Positions 1-6,241 of a stretch of 12,850 bases of DNA are shown here, in pieces. Both the position numbers and the translations under genes were made by a program. This stretch comes from Smithellaceae bacterium (GTDB taxonomy: Bacteria; Desulfobacterota; Syntrophia; Syntrophales; Smithellaceae), in assembly GCA_028701435.1 (NCBI GenBank), contig JAQVQT010000038.1, positions 1 through 12,850 of the forward strand. Reading direction: 5' to 3'. The notes beneath the pieces are model-generated. The model was not told the DNA's origin. It saw nothing but the letters and a program-made list of their open reading frames with translations, and ran no database searches. The number at the start of each line of letters is the position of its first letter. Position 1 is the first letter of the stretch.

Positions 1-164
1 GCCGTTTCAAAAGCCAGATACGTCGCCTGCCAGTGCGTTCCCGTGAGAATGACCGGACGCAGCGGAGAGGACGGCGCTACCGATGTCTGGGCCGCGCTGC
101 ACGAAGACAGCAGCAAAACCCATAAAAGCAAAAACGGCAAATCGTTTCGTTTCGTGTTTTTCAA
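1..164 (-). CDS. Putative lipoprotein, N-terminal part (runs off left edge)
   Basis: The reading frame is open from a TTG at 164-162 to the window edge, giving 54 visible residues. The N-terminus is a textbook bacterial lipoprotein signal: basic MKNTKRND, a hydrophobic run of Leu, Phe, Trp and Val at residues 9-19, then a lipobox LSSC with the acceptor cysteine at residue 22. A Ser/Pro/Ala-rich linker follows, then PVILTGTHWQATYLAFET, which reads like the start of a folded domain; it faintly resembles the opening of META/HslJ-type domains, but I do not claim that. The start is supported by GAGG five bases upstream of the TTG and by an in-frame stop about 30 bases further upstream, with no ATG or GTG between. 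A competing frame on the same strand (192 down to 7) has an ATG with a GGAG site but gives no protein-like sequence after residue 31. The product should be lipid-anchored in the envelope; its function is unknown. Confidence 0.6.
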   Translation of the reverse strand, partial: MKNTKRNDLPFLLLWVLLLSSCSAAQTSVAPSSPLRPVILTGTHWQATYLAFET

Positions 165-477
165 TCGGGCCTCTTTGCCTGACGGCTTCCATTATTTTTC
201 TCCATTTTTGACCTCTCAAGAATGATAAAATACTATCATGTGTGATTCTTCTTTCGCCAAACGCTTGAATTCGGGGTCTCGCAACGGAGAGTCCGCTGGA
301 ATACCTGGTCAGGCATCGTTGTTTTTCGACAGATAGTCCGCACCTAGAGCATCTTGGACACCTTCATGCAATTAATCATATCATATTTCAGAAAATTTTG
401 AATTGATTGTTGAGCCGATCAAGCCATCTTCATTCAATCTCCAGAAGAATCGGGAGATAGTCGTCTTCTCCACCATC

Positions 478-497
478 ATTTCGGCGAAGGCCGGAAT
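478..497. repeat. Dispersed-repeat-like palindrome (ATTCCGGC family)
   Basis: ATTTCGGC (478-485) and GCCGGAAT (490-497) form an 8-bp inverted repeat with one mismatch around the loop GAAG, followed by CCAGGG. The layout (CATT, CGGC, GAAG, GCCG, GAATCCAG) resembles the small intergenic palindromes common in many proteobacteria, such as the neisserial dRS3 type with ATTCCC and GGGAAT arms. Only one copy is visible, so calling it a repeat rests on this resemblance. Confidence 0.4.
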
Positions 498-654
498 CCA
501 GGGAAAAATTGCAATGTCAATCCTAAATGGCCTGTTTGTCGATAAATTGTCTTGACTTTCCCTGCATTAGGTATAGCTTGCAATCAGACAATGTAATAGA
601 CATCCATCGCAACCATGAATTTCTTTCCAGCATAGGAAAATCGTAGTCGTTGTT

Positions 655-696
655 AAAGCCCTGCCCATTACAATGAGGCTGGGCTTTTTGTTTTTT
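655..696 (+). terminator. Rho-independent terminator, plus strand
   Basis: AAAGCCC (655-661) pairs with GGGCTTT (681-687). The stem continues inward with GCC/GGC and CATT/AATG after a T-T mismatch. A T-rich tail follows on the plus strand to about 696. The minus strand has no T tract, so it ends transcription coming from the left. No protein gene lies upstream on this strand, so the transcript it serves is unknown; a small RNA is possible. Confidence 0.75.
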
Positions 697-760
697 GATC
701 GAAAATGGATGGAGAACCTTTGGATGGCACGAAGCGATTGTTTTAAAAAAGGAGAAGGAA

Positions 761-1066
761 ATGAATATACACCTGATGGAGCCATTGAATAAATTTGTGA
801 AGTTACCAGACAGCAGATGGGAAAGCGGATGGTGGAATATCGATGAAAGCAAGGCTAAGAAACTGGTTGGCGGGGAAATTTATTTTCACAAAAAACAACA
901 GGAACCATCCTTTTTTGGCGGTTCGATAACAGGCTATCGCATCGATCAGAATGCAGAATGCCAGGGGAAAATTGTTTTCACGCTCCGATATAACGCGGCA
1001 TGCAGAAATGTTAAGACGGACAAGACCGGATGGTCTAAAAAAATGAAGATCATCGACCATGACTGA
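761..1066 (+). CDS. Conserved-looking small protein of unknown function
   Basis: A protein of 101 residues starting MNIHLMEPLNKFVKL. The start is set by a strong ribosome binding site, GGAGAAGG at 751-758, two bases before the ATG. The frame extends upstream to an ATG at 695, but that start lies inside the terminator tail and has no ribosome binding site. The protein has no signal peptide or membrane segment. Visible blocks are SGWWNID (about residues 23-29), KAKKLVGGEIYFHKK (32-46), EPSFFGG (49-55), a GKIVFTLRY strand and a C-terminal GWSKKMKI. The alternating charged and hydrophobic strands suggest a small beta-rich cytoplasmic domain. I have an impression of similar proteins in genomic islands of other bacteria but cannot name the family. 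Base composition looks more AT-rich than the housekeeping genes to the right, which fits accessory DNA. Confidence 0.75.
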   Translation: MNIHLMEPLNKFVKLPDSRWESGWWNIDESKAKKLVGGEIYFHKKQQEPSFFGGSITGYRIDQNAECQGKIVFTLRYNAACRNVKTDKTGWSKKMKIIDHD

Positions 1067-1215
1067 AGATCTGCCGAATTACCGGCTGCGGATCAAAAAA
1101 CCGTTATTCCCGGCATTTGAGTCGAGACTCTCCGGATAAATGGCGCATCTCCAAAGATAGGCCGAGTGGCCAAGACGATGAAACATCATGTCCATTTCCG
1201 CCGGGTCGTTTTCTA

Positions 1216-1329
1216 TCAAGGCTTTCTTTTGGGTTGCTTATCAAATTTATCCTTGGCCTTTTGCTTCTGTTTTTCAGCGCTCTGTTTCTGACCCTTTTCC
1301 TTGTTTTTCTTGCCGCCCTTGTCTCCCAT
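1216..1329 (-). CDS. Lysine-rich microprotein (37 aa)
   Basis: A 37-residue protein beginning MGDKGGKKNKEKGQKQ and ending DKQPKRKP, with 14 lysines and almost no hydrophobic residues. The start is well supported: AAGGAG lies seven bases upstream of the ATG. Such composition should be disordered and strongly nucleic-acid-binding or ribosome-associated, but no function can be read from it. I recall similar tiny MGDKG-type proteins annotated as hypothetical in anaerobic deltaproteobacteria; this is memory, not a search. It lies 109 bases downstream of another small basic protein on the same strand and may share its transcript. A longer frame reading into it from upstream looks like random translation. 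Confidence 0.7.
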   Translation of the reverse strand: MGDKGGKKNKEKGQKQSAEKQKQKAKDKFDKQPKRKP

Positions 1330-1438
1330 GGTAACACTCCTTTTGTATTTTTTTAAAACATCTTTCAGCAGTGTGGCGTTGGATGCAGACAGTAGCCCCG
1401 TTTCCGGTGACAAAGCTTTACACAGAAAGACGCATAGG

Positions 1439-1618
1439 TCAATCCGCACTTTGGGCGATTGGCCCGGCTGCAATGGATTGGGCAATATCCGAGAGCGCCG
1501 GGGGAGCAGGCGTCTTTGCATAGGCCTTTCTCCGCCGTGTCAACATGCGTTTTAATTCTTTATCTGCCTGTTTCTGCTGCCTTGCTCTTTCTTTGGCCTG
1601 CGTTCCGCTGTTATTCAT
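1439..1618 (-). CDS. Small basic protein (59 aa)
   Basis: A 59-residue protein starting MNNSGTQAKERARQQKQADK, with an Arg/Lys/Gln-rich helix-forming N-terminal half (KERARQQKQADKELKRMLTRRRK) and an Ala/Pro-rich C-terminal half. The ATG at 1618 has GGGGAG four bases upstream. An ATG 12 bases earlier (1630) with a GGGGG seven bases upstream would add MGSP; I prefer the shorter form because the sequence from MNNSG on looks like the conserved unit. No membrane segment or known motif is visible. It sits between the cold-shock gene and a lysine-rich microprotein, all on the minus strand, but the cold-shock gene has its own terminator, so this gene probably starts from its own promoter in 1640-1680. 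Function unknown; nucleic-acid association is a guess from charge. Confidence 0.6.
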   Translation of the reverse strand: MNNSGTQAKERARQQKQADKELKRMLTRRRKAYAKTPAPPALSDIAQSIAAGPIAQSAD

Positions 1619-1684
1619 TGGACTCCCCATTTTTAAACCCCCATTTTATCTTTCCGGAAAATGAAAAATACATGCTGAAAAATT

Positions 1685-1727
1685 AAAGAGGCGCTCCAGA
1701 CAGCATATCCTGATAGAGCGCCTCTTT
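1685..1727 (-). terminator. Terminator of the cold-shock gene
   Basis: AAAGAGGCGCTC (1685-1696) and GAGCGCCTCTTT (1716-1727) are a perfect 12-bp inverted repeat. Read on the minus strand, the hairpin is followed by a T-rich tail (TTTAATTTTT). It lies 20 bases after the stop of the cold-shock gene. The plus strand lacks a T tract. Confidence 0.9.
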
Positions 1728-1747
1728 CTGATGAATCCAAATTCTGA

Positions 1748-1948
1748 TTACATAAGTTTTACGTTTTCCGCTGCAGGGCCTTTTGCACCCTGAACAACAT
1801 CGAAGCTCACAGCCTGGCCTTCGGCCAGCGTCTTGAAACCGGTGGCTTGAATGGCGCTGAAATGAACGAAGACGTCCCCGCCATCACTCTTCTCGATAAA
1901 CCCAAAACCTTTACTCTCATTGAACCATTTTACTTTACCTTCCGCCAT
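1748..1948 (-). CDS. Cold-shock domain protein (CspA family)
   Basis: A 66-residue single cold-shock domain protein, the usual size of the family. It opens MAEGKVKWFNESKGFGFIEK, containing the RNP1-like KGFGFI motif, followed by DVFVHFSAI, which is the RNP2 motif (VFVHF). These aromatic residues bind single-stranded RNA or DNA; the family acts as RNA chaperones and transcription antiterminators in the cytoplasm. The ATG at 1948 is preceded by a strong AGGAGG nine bases upstream; starting eight codons earlier would lose this fit. The gene is followed by a perfect terminator and preceded by a long leader of roughly 175 bases that includes a terminator-like hairpin (2014-2043), suggesting regulation after transcription starts. 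Identification is secure; whether it is cold-induced cannot be told from sequence. Confidence 0.97.
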   Translation of the reverse strand: MAEGKVKWFNESKGFGFIEKSDGGDVFVHFSAIQATGFKTLAEGQAVSFDVVQGAKGPAAENVKLM

Positions 1949-2007
1949 AATGAGTATCCTCCTTTCCCCCATATTTATCTCAAGTCGAACGCCATGATGA
2001 CAGAAAT

Positions 2008-2043
2008 AAAAAAGCCACCAACACTGTTAAAGAGTAAGGTGGC
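2008..2043 (-). terminator. Terminator-like hairpin in the cold-shock leader
   Basis: Read on the minus strand, GCCACC and GGTGGC form a 6-bp stem around an 18-base loop, followed at once by six T residues and then ATTT. The inner loop contains AACAGTGTT, which can add weak pairing. It lies between a promoter candidate and the cold-shock gene, so it could be an attenuator in that gene's leader. It could instead be the end of the tRNA transcript or of a small RNA of about 110 bases. Confidence 0.65.
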
Positions 2044-2128
2044 CGCCTTTGCACTTCAAATGGTCATGACGCAACTTTTTCTGTACCCTAATGCTAATAG
2101 ACCAGCGAAAAGTACAGGATATGGTTGA

Positions 2129-2157
2129 ACCCTACTTGCCTTATGACGTAATGTCAA
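2129..2157 (-). promoter_or_regulatory. Sigma-70-type promoter candidate upstream of the cold-shock gene
   Basis: On the minus strand a perfect -35 box TTGACA (2157-2152) is followed by exactly 17 bases and TAGGGT (2134-2129) as -10. The expected start near 2122 would give a leader of about 175 bases to the cold-shock ATG. The -10 box matches the TATAAT consensus at only three positions but resembles the -10 of two other promoters in this window. Confidence 0.5.
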
Positions 2158-2311
2158 GCCATTAATCACAGAACCGGGATTGCATTATTTCAGAAAGCGA
2201 GCCATGCTTTCCCAAATCCGGCGCAAGACGCTAAAGTCGGAAGGTTAAAAAAGGGTAAAGCCAGGTTAAAGAAATTTTTTGGATAAGGAATCGGAATTTT
2301 GCTAATAAAAA

Positions 2312-2406
2312 TGGCGGAGAGAGCGGGATTTGAACCCGCGGTACACCTTTAAAGGGCGTACAATCGCTTAGCAGGCGATCGCTTTCGGCCACTCAGCCAT
2401 CTCTCC
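2312..2406 (-). tRNA. tRNA-Ser (anticodon GCU)
   Basis: A 95-base class II tRNA with encoded CCA. The acceptor stem pairs GGAGAGA with TCTCTCC, followed by discriminator G. The D-arm reads TGGCTGAGTGGCC. The anticodon loop CTGCTAA is closed by ATCGC/GCGAT and gives GCU, which reads AGC/AGU serine codons. The long variable arm (CGCCCTTTAAAGGTGTA region) and the T-loop GGTTCAAATCC are typical of serine tRNA. It lies 66 bases downstream of a second serine tRNA and downstream of serS on the same strand. A T-run follows the CCA. Confidence 0.97.
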
Positions 2407-2472
2407 GCTGATTTTTTCAGGCCTGTATGTTTAAAACAGTACGTCTCAATCTGCAAGAAGTTCTGTGTTTTC

Positions 2473-2558
2473 TGGCGGAGGGAGCAGGATTCGAACCCGC
2501 GAACCTTTCGGTCAACGGTTTTCAAGACCGCCGCCATAGACCACTCGGCCATCCCTCC
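2473..2558 (-). tRNA. tRNA-Ser (anticodon UGA)
   Basis: An 86-base class II tRNA with encoded CCA. The acceptor stem pairs GGAGGGA with TCCCTCC, with discriminator G. The anticodon loop CTTGAAA is closed by GCGGT/ACCGT and gives UGA, which reads UCA and related serine codons. A variable-arm hairpin (GACC GAAA GGTT) and T-loop GGTTCGAATCC complete the fold. It begins only 35 bases after the stop codon of serS, with no terminator between, so it may be co-transcribed with its own synthetase. Confidence 0.97.
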
Positions 2559-2593
2559 ATCATGATGTTTTGTTCCCGGTTGTCCTTCCGGCC

Positions 2594-3868
2594 TTACGGA
2601 GTGATCCGCTCCAGACCTCTCATATAGGGACGCAGCGCCTCCGGAATGATGACGCTTCCGTCGGCCTGCTGATAGTTTTCCAGAACCGCGACGACGGTGC
2701 GGCCCACGGCCAGTCCGGAACCGTTCAGAGTATGGACGAATTCCACCTTGCCGCTGTCTTTCCGGCGGAAGCGGATTGCCGCCCGCCTGGCCTGGAAATC
2801 CTCAAAGTTGCTGCACGAGGAAATTTCCCGGTACGTGTCCTGTCCGGGCATCCAGGCTTCCACGTCGTAGGTTTTGGCCGAAGAGAAGCCCAGATCGGCC
2901 GTGCACAGGCAAACGGTGCGGAAAGGGATGCCCAGCCTTTTGAGGACTTCTTCCGCGTTGGCGGTCAGCTTTTCCAGCTCGTCGTAGGACGCCTCCGGCT
3001 TGGAAAACTTGACCATCTCCACTTTATTGAACTGGTGCTGGCGGATCAAGCCCCGCGTATCCTTCCCGTAGGAGCCGGCTTCCGCTCGGAAGCACGCCGA
3101 ATACGCCACCAGATAGATCGGCAGTTTTTCCTCTTCCAGGATTTCATCCCGGTAAACGTTCGTGACCGGAACTTCCGCCGTCGGAATCAGGTAATAGTCC
3201 ATTCCTTCAATTTTAAAAAGGTCTTCCTTGAACTTGGGAAGCTGTCCGGTCCCGGTCATGCTCTCGGCGTTGACCATGAAGGGCGTGAACACCTCCGTGT
3301 AGCCGTGGTTCGCCGTGTGCAGATCCAGCATGAAGTTGGTAATCGCCCGCTCCAGTTGCGCCCCCGCTCCACGGTAGAGCGTAAAGCGCGCTCCGGTGAT
3401 TTTCGCGCCGCGCGCGAAATCCAGAATATTCAGGTTTTCCCCCAGTTCAAAGTGCTGTTTCGGCGCAAAACAGAAGGAGGGCTTTTCTCCCCAGGTCCGC
3501 ACGACTGTGTTATCTTCGGAACTGCCGCCCTGCGGCACGGATTCGTGCTGAATGTTCGGCACGATCATGACAAAGGCGTTGAGCTCTTCTTCCGTAACGC
3601 GCAGGGTTTCGTCGTATTCCTTGATTTTGGCCGAAACATCTCCCATTTTGGCAATCAGGGCGGAAGCATCCTCTTTCTTCTTTTTCAGTTCACCGACCTG
3701 CTTGGAAACGCTGTTGCGCTCGTTGCGCAGGGTTTCCACCGCCTGCAGGATGTCACGCCTTTTGGCGTCCAGGCTGATAAAGCGGTCAAAATCAATATTT
3801 TGTCCCCGCTCGCTCATTTTTTTGCGGACGATCTCCAGATTTTGTCTTAAATACTTGATATCCAGCAT
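2594..3868 (-). CDS. serS: Seryl-tRNA synthetase
   Basis: A complete 424-residue class II synthetase that charges tRNA-Ser (and tRNA-Sec) with serine in the cytoplasm. The N-terminal helical arm that grips the long variable arm of tRNA-Ser covers about residues 1-110; it starts MLDIKYLRQNLEIVRKKM and has a Lys/Glu-rich coiled coil at about 35-100. The catalytic domain shows the serine-pocket motif PTAEVP (about residue 230), motif 2 with FRAEAGSYGKDTRGLIRQHQ (about 260-280) and motif 3 with NGSGLAVGRTVVAVLEN (about 380-396). Length is normal for the family. The ATG at 3868 has GAAGG about six bases upstream. A promoter candidate lies in the 82-base gap after murJ. Two serine tRNA genes follow directly on the same strand. 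Confidence 0.98.
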   Translation of the reverse strand: MLDIKYLRQNLEIVRKKMSERGQNIDFDRFISLDAKRRDILQAVETLRNERNSVSKQVGELKKKKEDASALIAKMGDVSAKIKEYDETLRVTEEELNAFVMIVPNIQHESVPQGGSSEDNTVVRTWGEKPSFCFAPKQHFELGENLNILDFARGAKITGARFTLYRGAGAQLERAITNFMLDLHTANHGYTEVFTPFMVNAESMTGTGQLPKFKEDLFKIEGMDYYLIPTAEVPVTNVYRDEILEEEKLPIYLVAYSACFRAEAGSYGKDTRGLIRQHQFNKVEMVKFSKPEASYDELEKLTANAEEVLKRLGIPFRTVCLCTADLGFSSAKTYDVEAWMPGQDTYREISSCSNFEDFQARRAAIRFRRKDSGKVEFVHTLNGSGLAVGRTVVAVLENYQQADGSVIIPEALRPYMRGLERITP

Positions 3869-3916
3869 AATTTACCTTCAAATCCCTGGCGGATCGGGTC
3901 CGCCTAAAGACGCGTT

Positions 3917-3945
3917 TCCCTATCACTTTGGACTATTGAAGTCAA
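3917..3945 (-). promoter_or_regulatory. Promoter candidate for serS
   Basis: On the minus strand TTGACT (3945-3940) and TAGGGA (3922-3917) are separated by exactly 17 bases. The -35 begins five bases after the murJ stop codon, and the start site would fall about 40 bases before the serS ATG. The spacing and the TAGG-type -10 match two other promoter candidates in the window. Confidence 0.5.
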
Positions 3946-3950
3946 TGGTT

Positions 3951-5555
3951 TTATCGGGCCGAATCAACCCTGAAGCCGGTCAGCCTCTTTTGAACTATCT
4001 TCAAAAAGGCTCGCATTTCCGGGCTTTTGATAAGGTAGGCGCACACAAAGTATGCAATTGCTCCGGCCAGAACGGCAAAGACGAGATAGATCAGCCGTTC
4101 CTGAAATCCCGAGGAAGTATTCCAGGGCATTCCATATTCCACGAGCCCGATGGCCGCCAGCATCGCGGCGGAAGAGGCAATGATCTTGAAAATGGAGGTA
4201 TAAAACGCGCGATCGAGATACGGTCCGATTTTGTTTCTCAGCACAAACGCCAGGACTCCGACATTGACGGCGGCGGAAATGGAGCCGGCCAGCGCGATGC
4301 CGTTGTGCCGGAGCGGATACATCAGCGTCAGGCTGAAGACCACGTTGACAACCAGCGCAATAATTCCCGCCTTCAGAGGCCATTTGGAATCCTTCAGAGA
4401 ATAAAAGGCGGAAACGAAAACACGCATGACCGAGTAAGCCCAGAGCCCCAGCGCGTAGCAGAACAGTGCCTGGCCGGTAAAGACGGCCGCCTGGGCGTCA
4501 AACGCGCCGCGCTGGAACAGCACGGAAATAATGGGCAGATGGAGCGCCATCAGGGCAACCATCGAGGGGATGGTCAGAAAAAGCAATAGCCGCAGGGAAA
4601 AAGAAATGCTGGATTTCAGCTCTTCGGTTTTTCCCGCGGCGGCATGCGCGGAGAAACTGGGCAGCGCCGCCGTTCCGATGGCAATGGCGAAAATTCCCAG
4701 CGGGAACTCCATGATCCGGTCGGCGTAAAACAGATACGTGACCGAACCGCCCGGCAGCAGGGAGGCCAGCACCGTTCCCACAAAGACATTGATCGTGCCC
4801 ACGCCTGCGCCGAGGATGGCCGGAAGCATCAGCGCGCCGATCTGCCGGATGCCCGGGTGCCGCAGGTTGAACCGGAAATGAAACGACACGCCGAATTTTC
4901 TGAGGGCGGGCCACTGCATGGCCAGCTGCAGGACGCCGCCCGCCAGAACGCCGACGGCCAGCGCCGTGATCGGCTGATCAAAAGAGTCATGCAGAACAAG
5001 GGCGGCCGTGATCATGGCGATGTTGAGCATCACCGGGGACAGGGCGGGCGAGGTGAAATGCCGGAAGGAATTTAAAATGCCCATGCACAGGGCGACGAGC
5101 GCGATAAAAAAGATGTAGGGAAACATCAGGCGGTTCAGAAAAACCGCGAGCTGGTATTGGTCGGGATTGGCCATGAAGCCGGGAGCAATCAGTCCGACAA
5201 TCACTGGCGAGAGCAGAATGCCCAGCGCGGAGACCGCGGCCAGAATGACGGAAAGGATCGTAAAGGCGTTGTCCGCCAGTTCCAGCGCTTCCGGCTTGGT
5301 TTTCTTCTGCAGGTACTCGGTAAACACCGGAACGAAGGAAACCGTGAGCGACCCTTCGCCCAGCAGGCGCCGGAGCATATTGGGAATGCGAAACGCCACC
5401 CAGAAAGCGTCCGTCGTCCAGCTTGCCCCGAAAAAAGCGGCGATCACCATGTCCCGGACCACGCCGAGAACGCGGCTGACCATTGTCGCGGCGCCCACGA
5501 TCCCCGCGGCTTTGGCGACTTTTGCGTTTTCTGATTTTTCCGTCGGATTGTTCAT
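3951..5555 (-). CDS. murJ: Lipid II flippase MurJ (MviN family)
   Basis: A complete 534-residue polytopic membrane protein of the MOP/MVF superfamily that flips lipid II across the inner membrane during peptidoglycan synthesis. The N-terminal signature is clear: SRVLGVVRDM (Arg28 and Arg34), TTDAFWVAFRIPN (Asp49) and MLRRLLGEGSL (Arg62-Arg63). These correspond to the cavity arginines and aspartate (Arg18, Arg24, Arg52, Asp39) studied in the E. coli protein. Hydrophobic stretches through the rest fit the family's 14 transmembrane helices, and the hydrophilic C-terminal tail is short. The ATG at 5555 lies 32 bases after the DUF167 gene, with only a modest ribosome binding site (GAAGAA), so translation may depend partly on the upstream gene. 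It forms a likely operon with yggT and yggU. Confidence 0.97.
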   Translation of the reverse strand: MNNPTEKSENAKVAKAAGIVGAATMVSRVLGVVRDMVIAAFFGASWTTDAFWVAFRIPNMLRRLLGEGSLTVSFVPVFTEYLQKKTKPEALELADNAFTILSVILAAVSALGILLSPVIVGLIAPGFMANPDQYQLAVFLNRLMFPYIFFIALVALCMGILNSFRHFTSPALSPVMLNIAMITAALVLHDSFDQPITALAVGVLAGGVLQLAMQWPALRKFGVSFHFRFNLRHPGIRQIGALMLPAILGAGVGTINVFVGTVLASLLPGGSVTYLFYADRIMEFPLGIFAIAIGTAALPSFSAHAAAGKTEELKSSISFSLRLLLFLTIPSMVALMALHLPIISVLFQRGAFDAQAAVFTGQALFCYALGLWAYSVMRVFVSAFYSLKDSKWPLKAGIIALVVNVVFSLTLMYPLRHNGIALAGSISAAVNVGVLAFVLRNKIGPYLDRAFYTSIFKIIASSAAMLAAIGLVEYGMPWNTSSGFQERLIYLVFAVLAGAIAYFVCAYLIKSPEMRAFLKIVQKRLTGFRVDSAR

Positions 5556-5587
5556 TTCTTCAATTGCGCCTTGCTCATTGCCGGCGA

Positions 5588-5905
5588 CTATGCGTCAGGA
5601 GGGAGATCCAGGCTTCGAAGTCTTTGCTCCAGCTCCGTTCGATTGACGTCGCTGACCAGGATCGTCTTCTTGCGTCCTCTGGCCCCAGCGGAAATTTTCA
5701 ACAGGCTTTTCCTCAGCCTCAATTTTTTGGCCAGCAGTTCGATGCAGGCGTCGTTCGCCGCCCCTTCCACCGGCGGCGCGGTGACCTTTACTTTCAGCAT
5801 GCCGTCGGCAATGCCTGCAATTTGCGCCCGCGAGGCGTGCGGATTGACGTGGATGTCAAAGGACAAGCCGTTTTTTGTTTCGCGAATGAGAAGCGCAGGG
5901 GTCAA
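5588..5905 (-). CDS. yggU: DUF167 / YggU family protein
   Basis: A 105-residue protein of the UPF0235 (DUF167) family, the usual size. Conserved features are DIHVNPHASRAQIAG (about residues 17-31), LKVKVTAPPVEGAAND (about 37-52), a Leu/Lys-rich helix and ISAGARGRKKTILV near residues 71-84. The biochemical role is not established, but the gene is widespread and often next to yggT. The start is a TTG at 5905 with GAAAGG nine bases upstream; it falls 13 bases after the yggT stop, and no ATG occurs before the conserved region, so TTG is the only good choice. It is translated between yggT and murJ in a compact minus-strand operon. Confidence 0.92.
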   Translation of the reverse strand: MTPALLIRETKNGLSFDIHVNPHASRAQIAGIADGMLKVKVTAPPVEGAANDACIELLAKKLRLRKSLLKISAGARGRKKTILVSDVNRTELEQRLRSLDLPPDA

Positions 5906-5918
5906 AACGTTTGCCTTT

Positions 5919-6215
5919 CTAAAAGCCGCGCGCCGCCTGGATCATGGTTTGAACCAGAAAATATTGCAGAAAGATGATGACCAGCAAAACAACCAGCGGC
6001 GCAAAATCAATCGGCAGATTATGCCGGGGAATGATTCTGCGTATCGGGGCCAGCACCGGTTCGGTCACGCGGTATAAGAAGATGACAATCTTATTGTAAG
6101 GATCGGGATTGACCCAGGAGATGAGCGCGCGGGCGACGATGATCCACAGATAGACCGTCAGAATAATGTCGATCACTTTTGCCAGCGCGATGATAAAATT
6201 GCTCAATGCAAACAT
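5919..6215 (-). CDS. yggT: YggT family membrane protein
   Basis: A protein of 98 residues with two hydrophobic segments: one near the N-terminus (about residues 4-34, through the LTVYLWIIVARALISW motif) and one near the C-terminus (PLVVLLVIIFLQYFLVQTMI). Between them lie WVNPDPYNKIV and the conserved RVTEPVLAPIRRIIP block. These are diagnostic of the YggT/YlmG family of small inner-membrane proteins, linked in various bacteria and plastids to division or membrane organisation; the molecular role is unsettled. Two adjacent ATGs exist (6218 and 6215). GAGG sits five bases from the second and only two from the first, so I chose 6215. The gene heads the yggT-yggU-murJ cluster and is separated from the upstream hydrolase by a perfect GC hairpin. 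Confidence 0.93.
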   Translation of the reverse strand: MFALSNFIIALAKVIDIILTVYLWIIVARALISWVNPDPYNKIVIFLYRVTEPVLAPIRRIIPRHNLPIDFAPLVVLLVIIFLQYFLVQTMIQAARGF

Positions 6216-6241
6216 CATAACCTCACGGTGAATCTTTTGCT

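Larger units (their letters stand above)
165..760. other. Gene-poor, AT-rich intergenic stretch
   Basis: I see no convincing protein gene here. It contains a 6-bp inverted repeat, ATGATA and TATCAT (222-227 and 234-239), just upstream of the lipoprotein gene, which could be an operator. It also contains a dispersed-repeat-like palindrome at 478-497 and a strong plus-strand terminator at 655-696. TTGACT at 552-557 has no well-spaced -10 partner. The short frames present lack ribosome binding sites or look like random translation. Confidence 0.5.
1949..2311. other. Regulatory spacer between cold-shock gene and tRNA genes
   Basis: This 363-base stretch has no protein gene. On the minus strand it contains, in reading order, three phased GGTTAAA-like heptamers (written on the plus strand, 2243-2270), a promoter candidate (2157-2129), and a terminator-like hairpin (2043-2014). 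The cold-shock ribosome binding site comes last. A T-run follows the CCA end of the upstream tRNA, but I see no hairpin terminator of its own for the tRNA transcript. Confidence 0.6.

Noticed and set aside
238..336. A 32-codon plus-strand frame starting MCDSSFAKRL
   Set aside because: It has no ribosome binding site or visible motif and ends quickly; it is probably chance.
2570..3850. A 426-codon open frame on the plus strand
   Set aside because: It is antisense to serS, which has every family motif; the plus-strand translation has low complexity and no recognisable fold.
3552..4589. A 345-codon plus-strand frame crossing serS and murJ
   Set aside because: It spans two genes on the opposite strand and the gap between them, and has no coding character or ribosome binding site.
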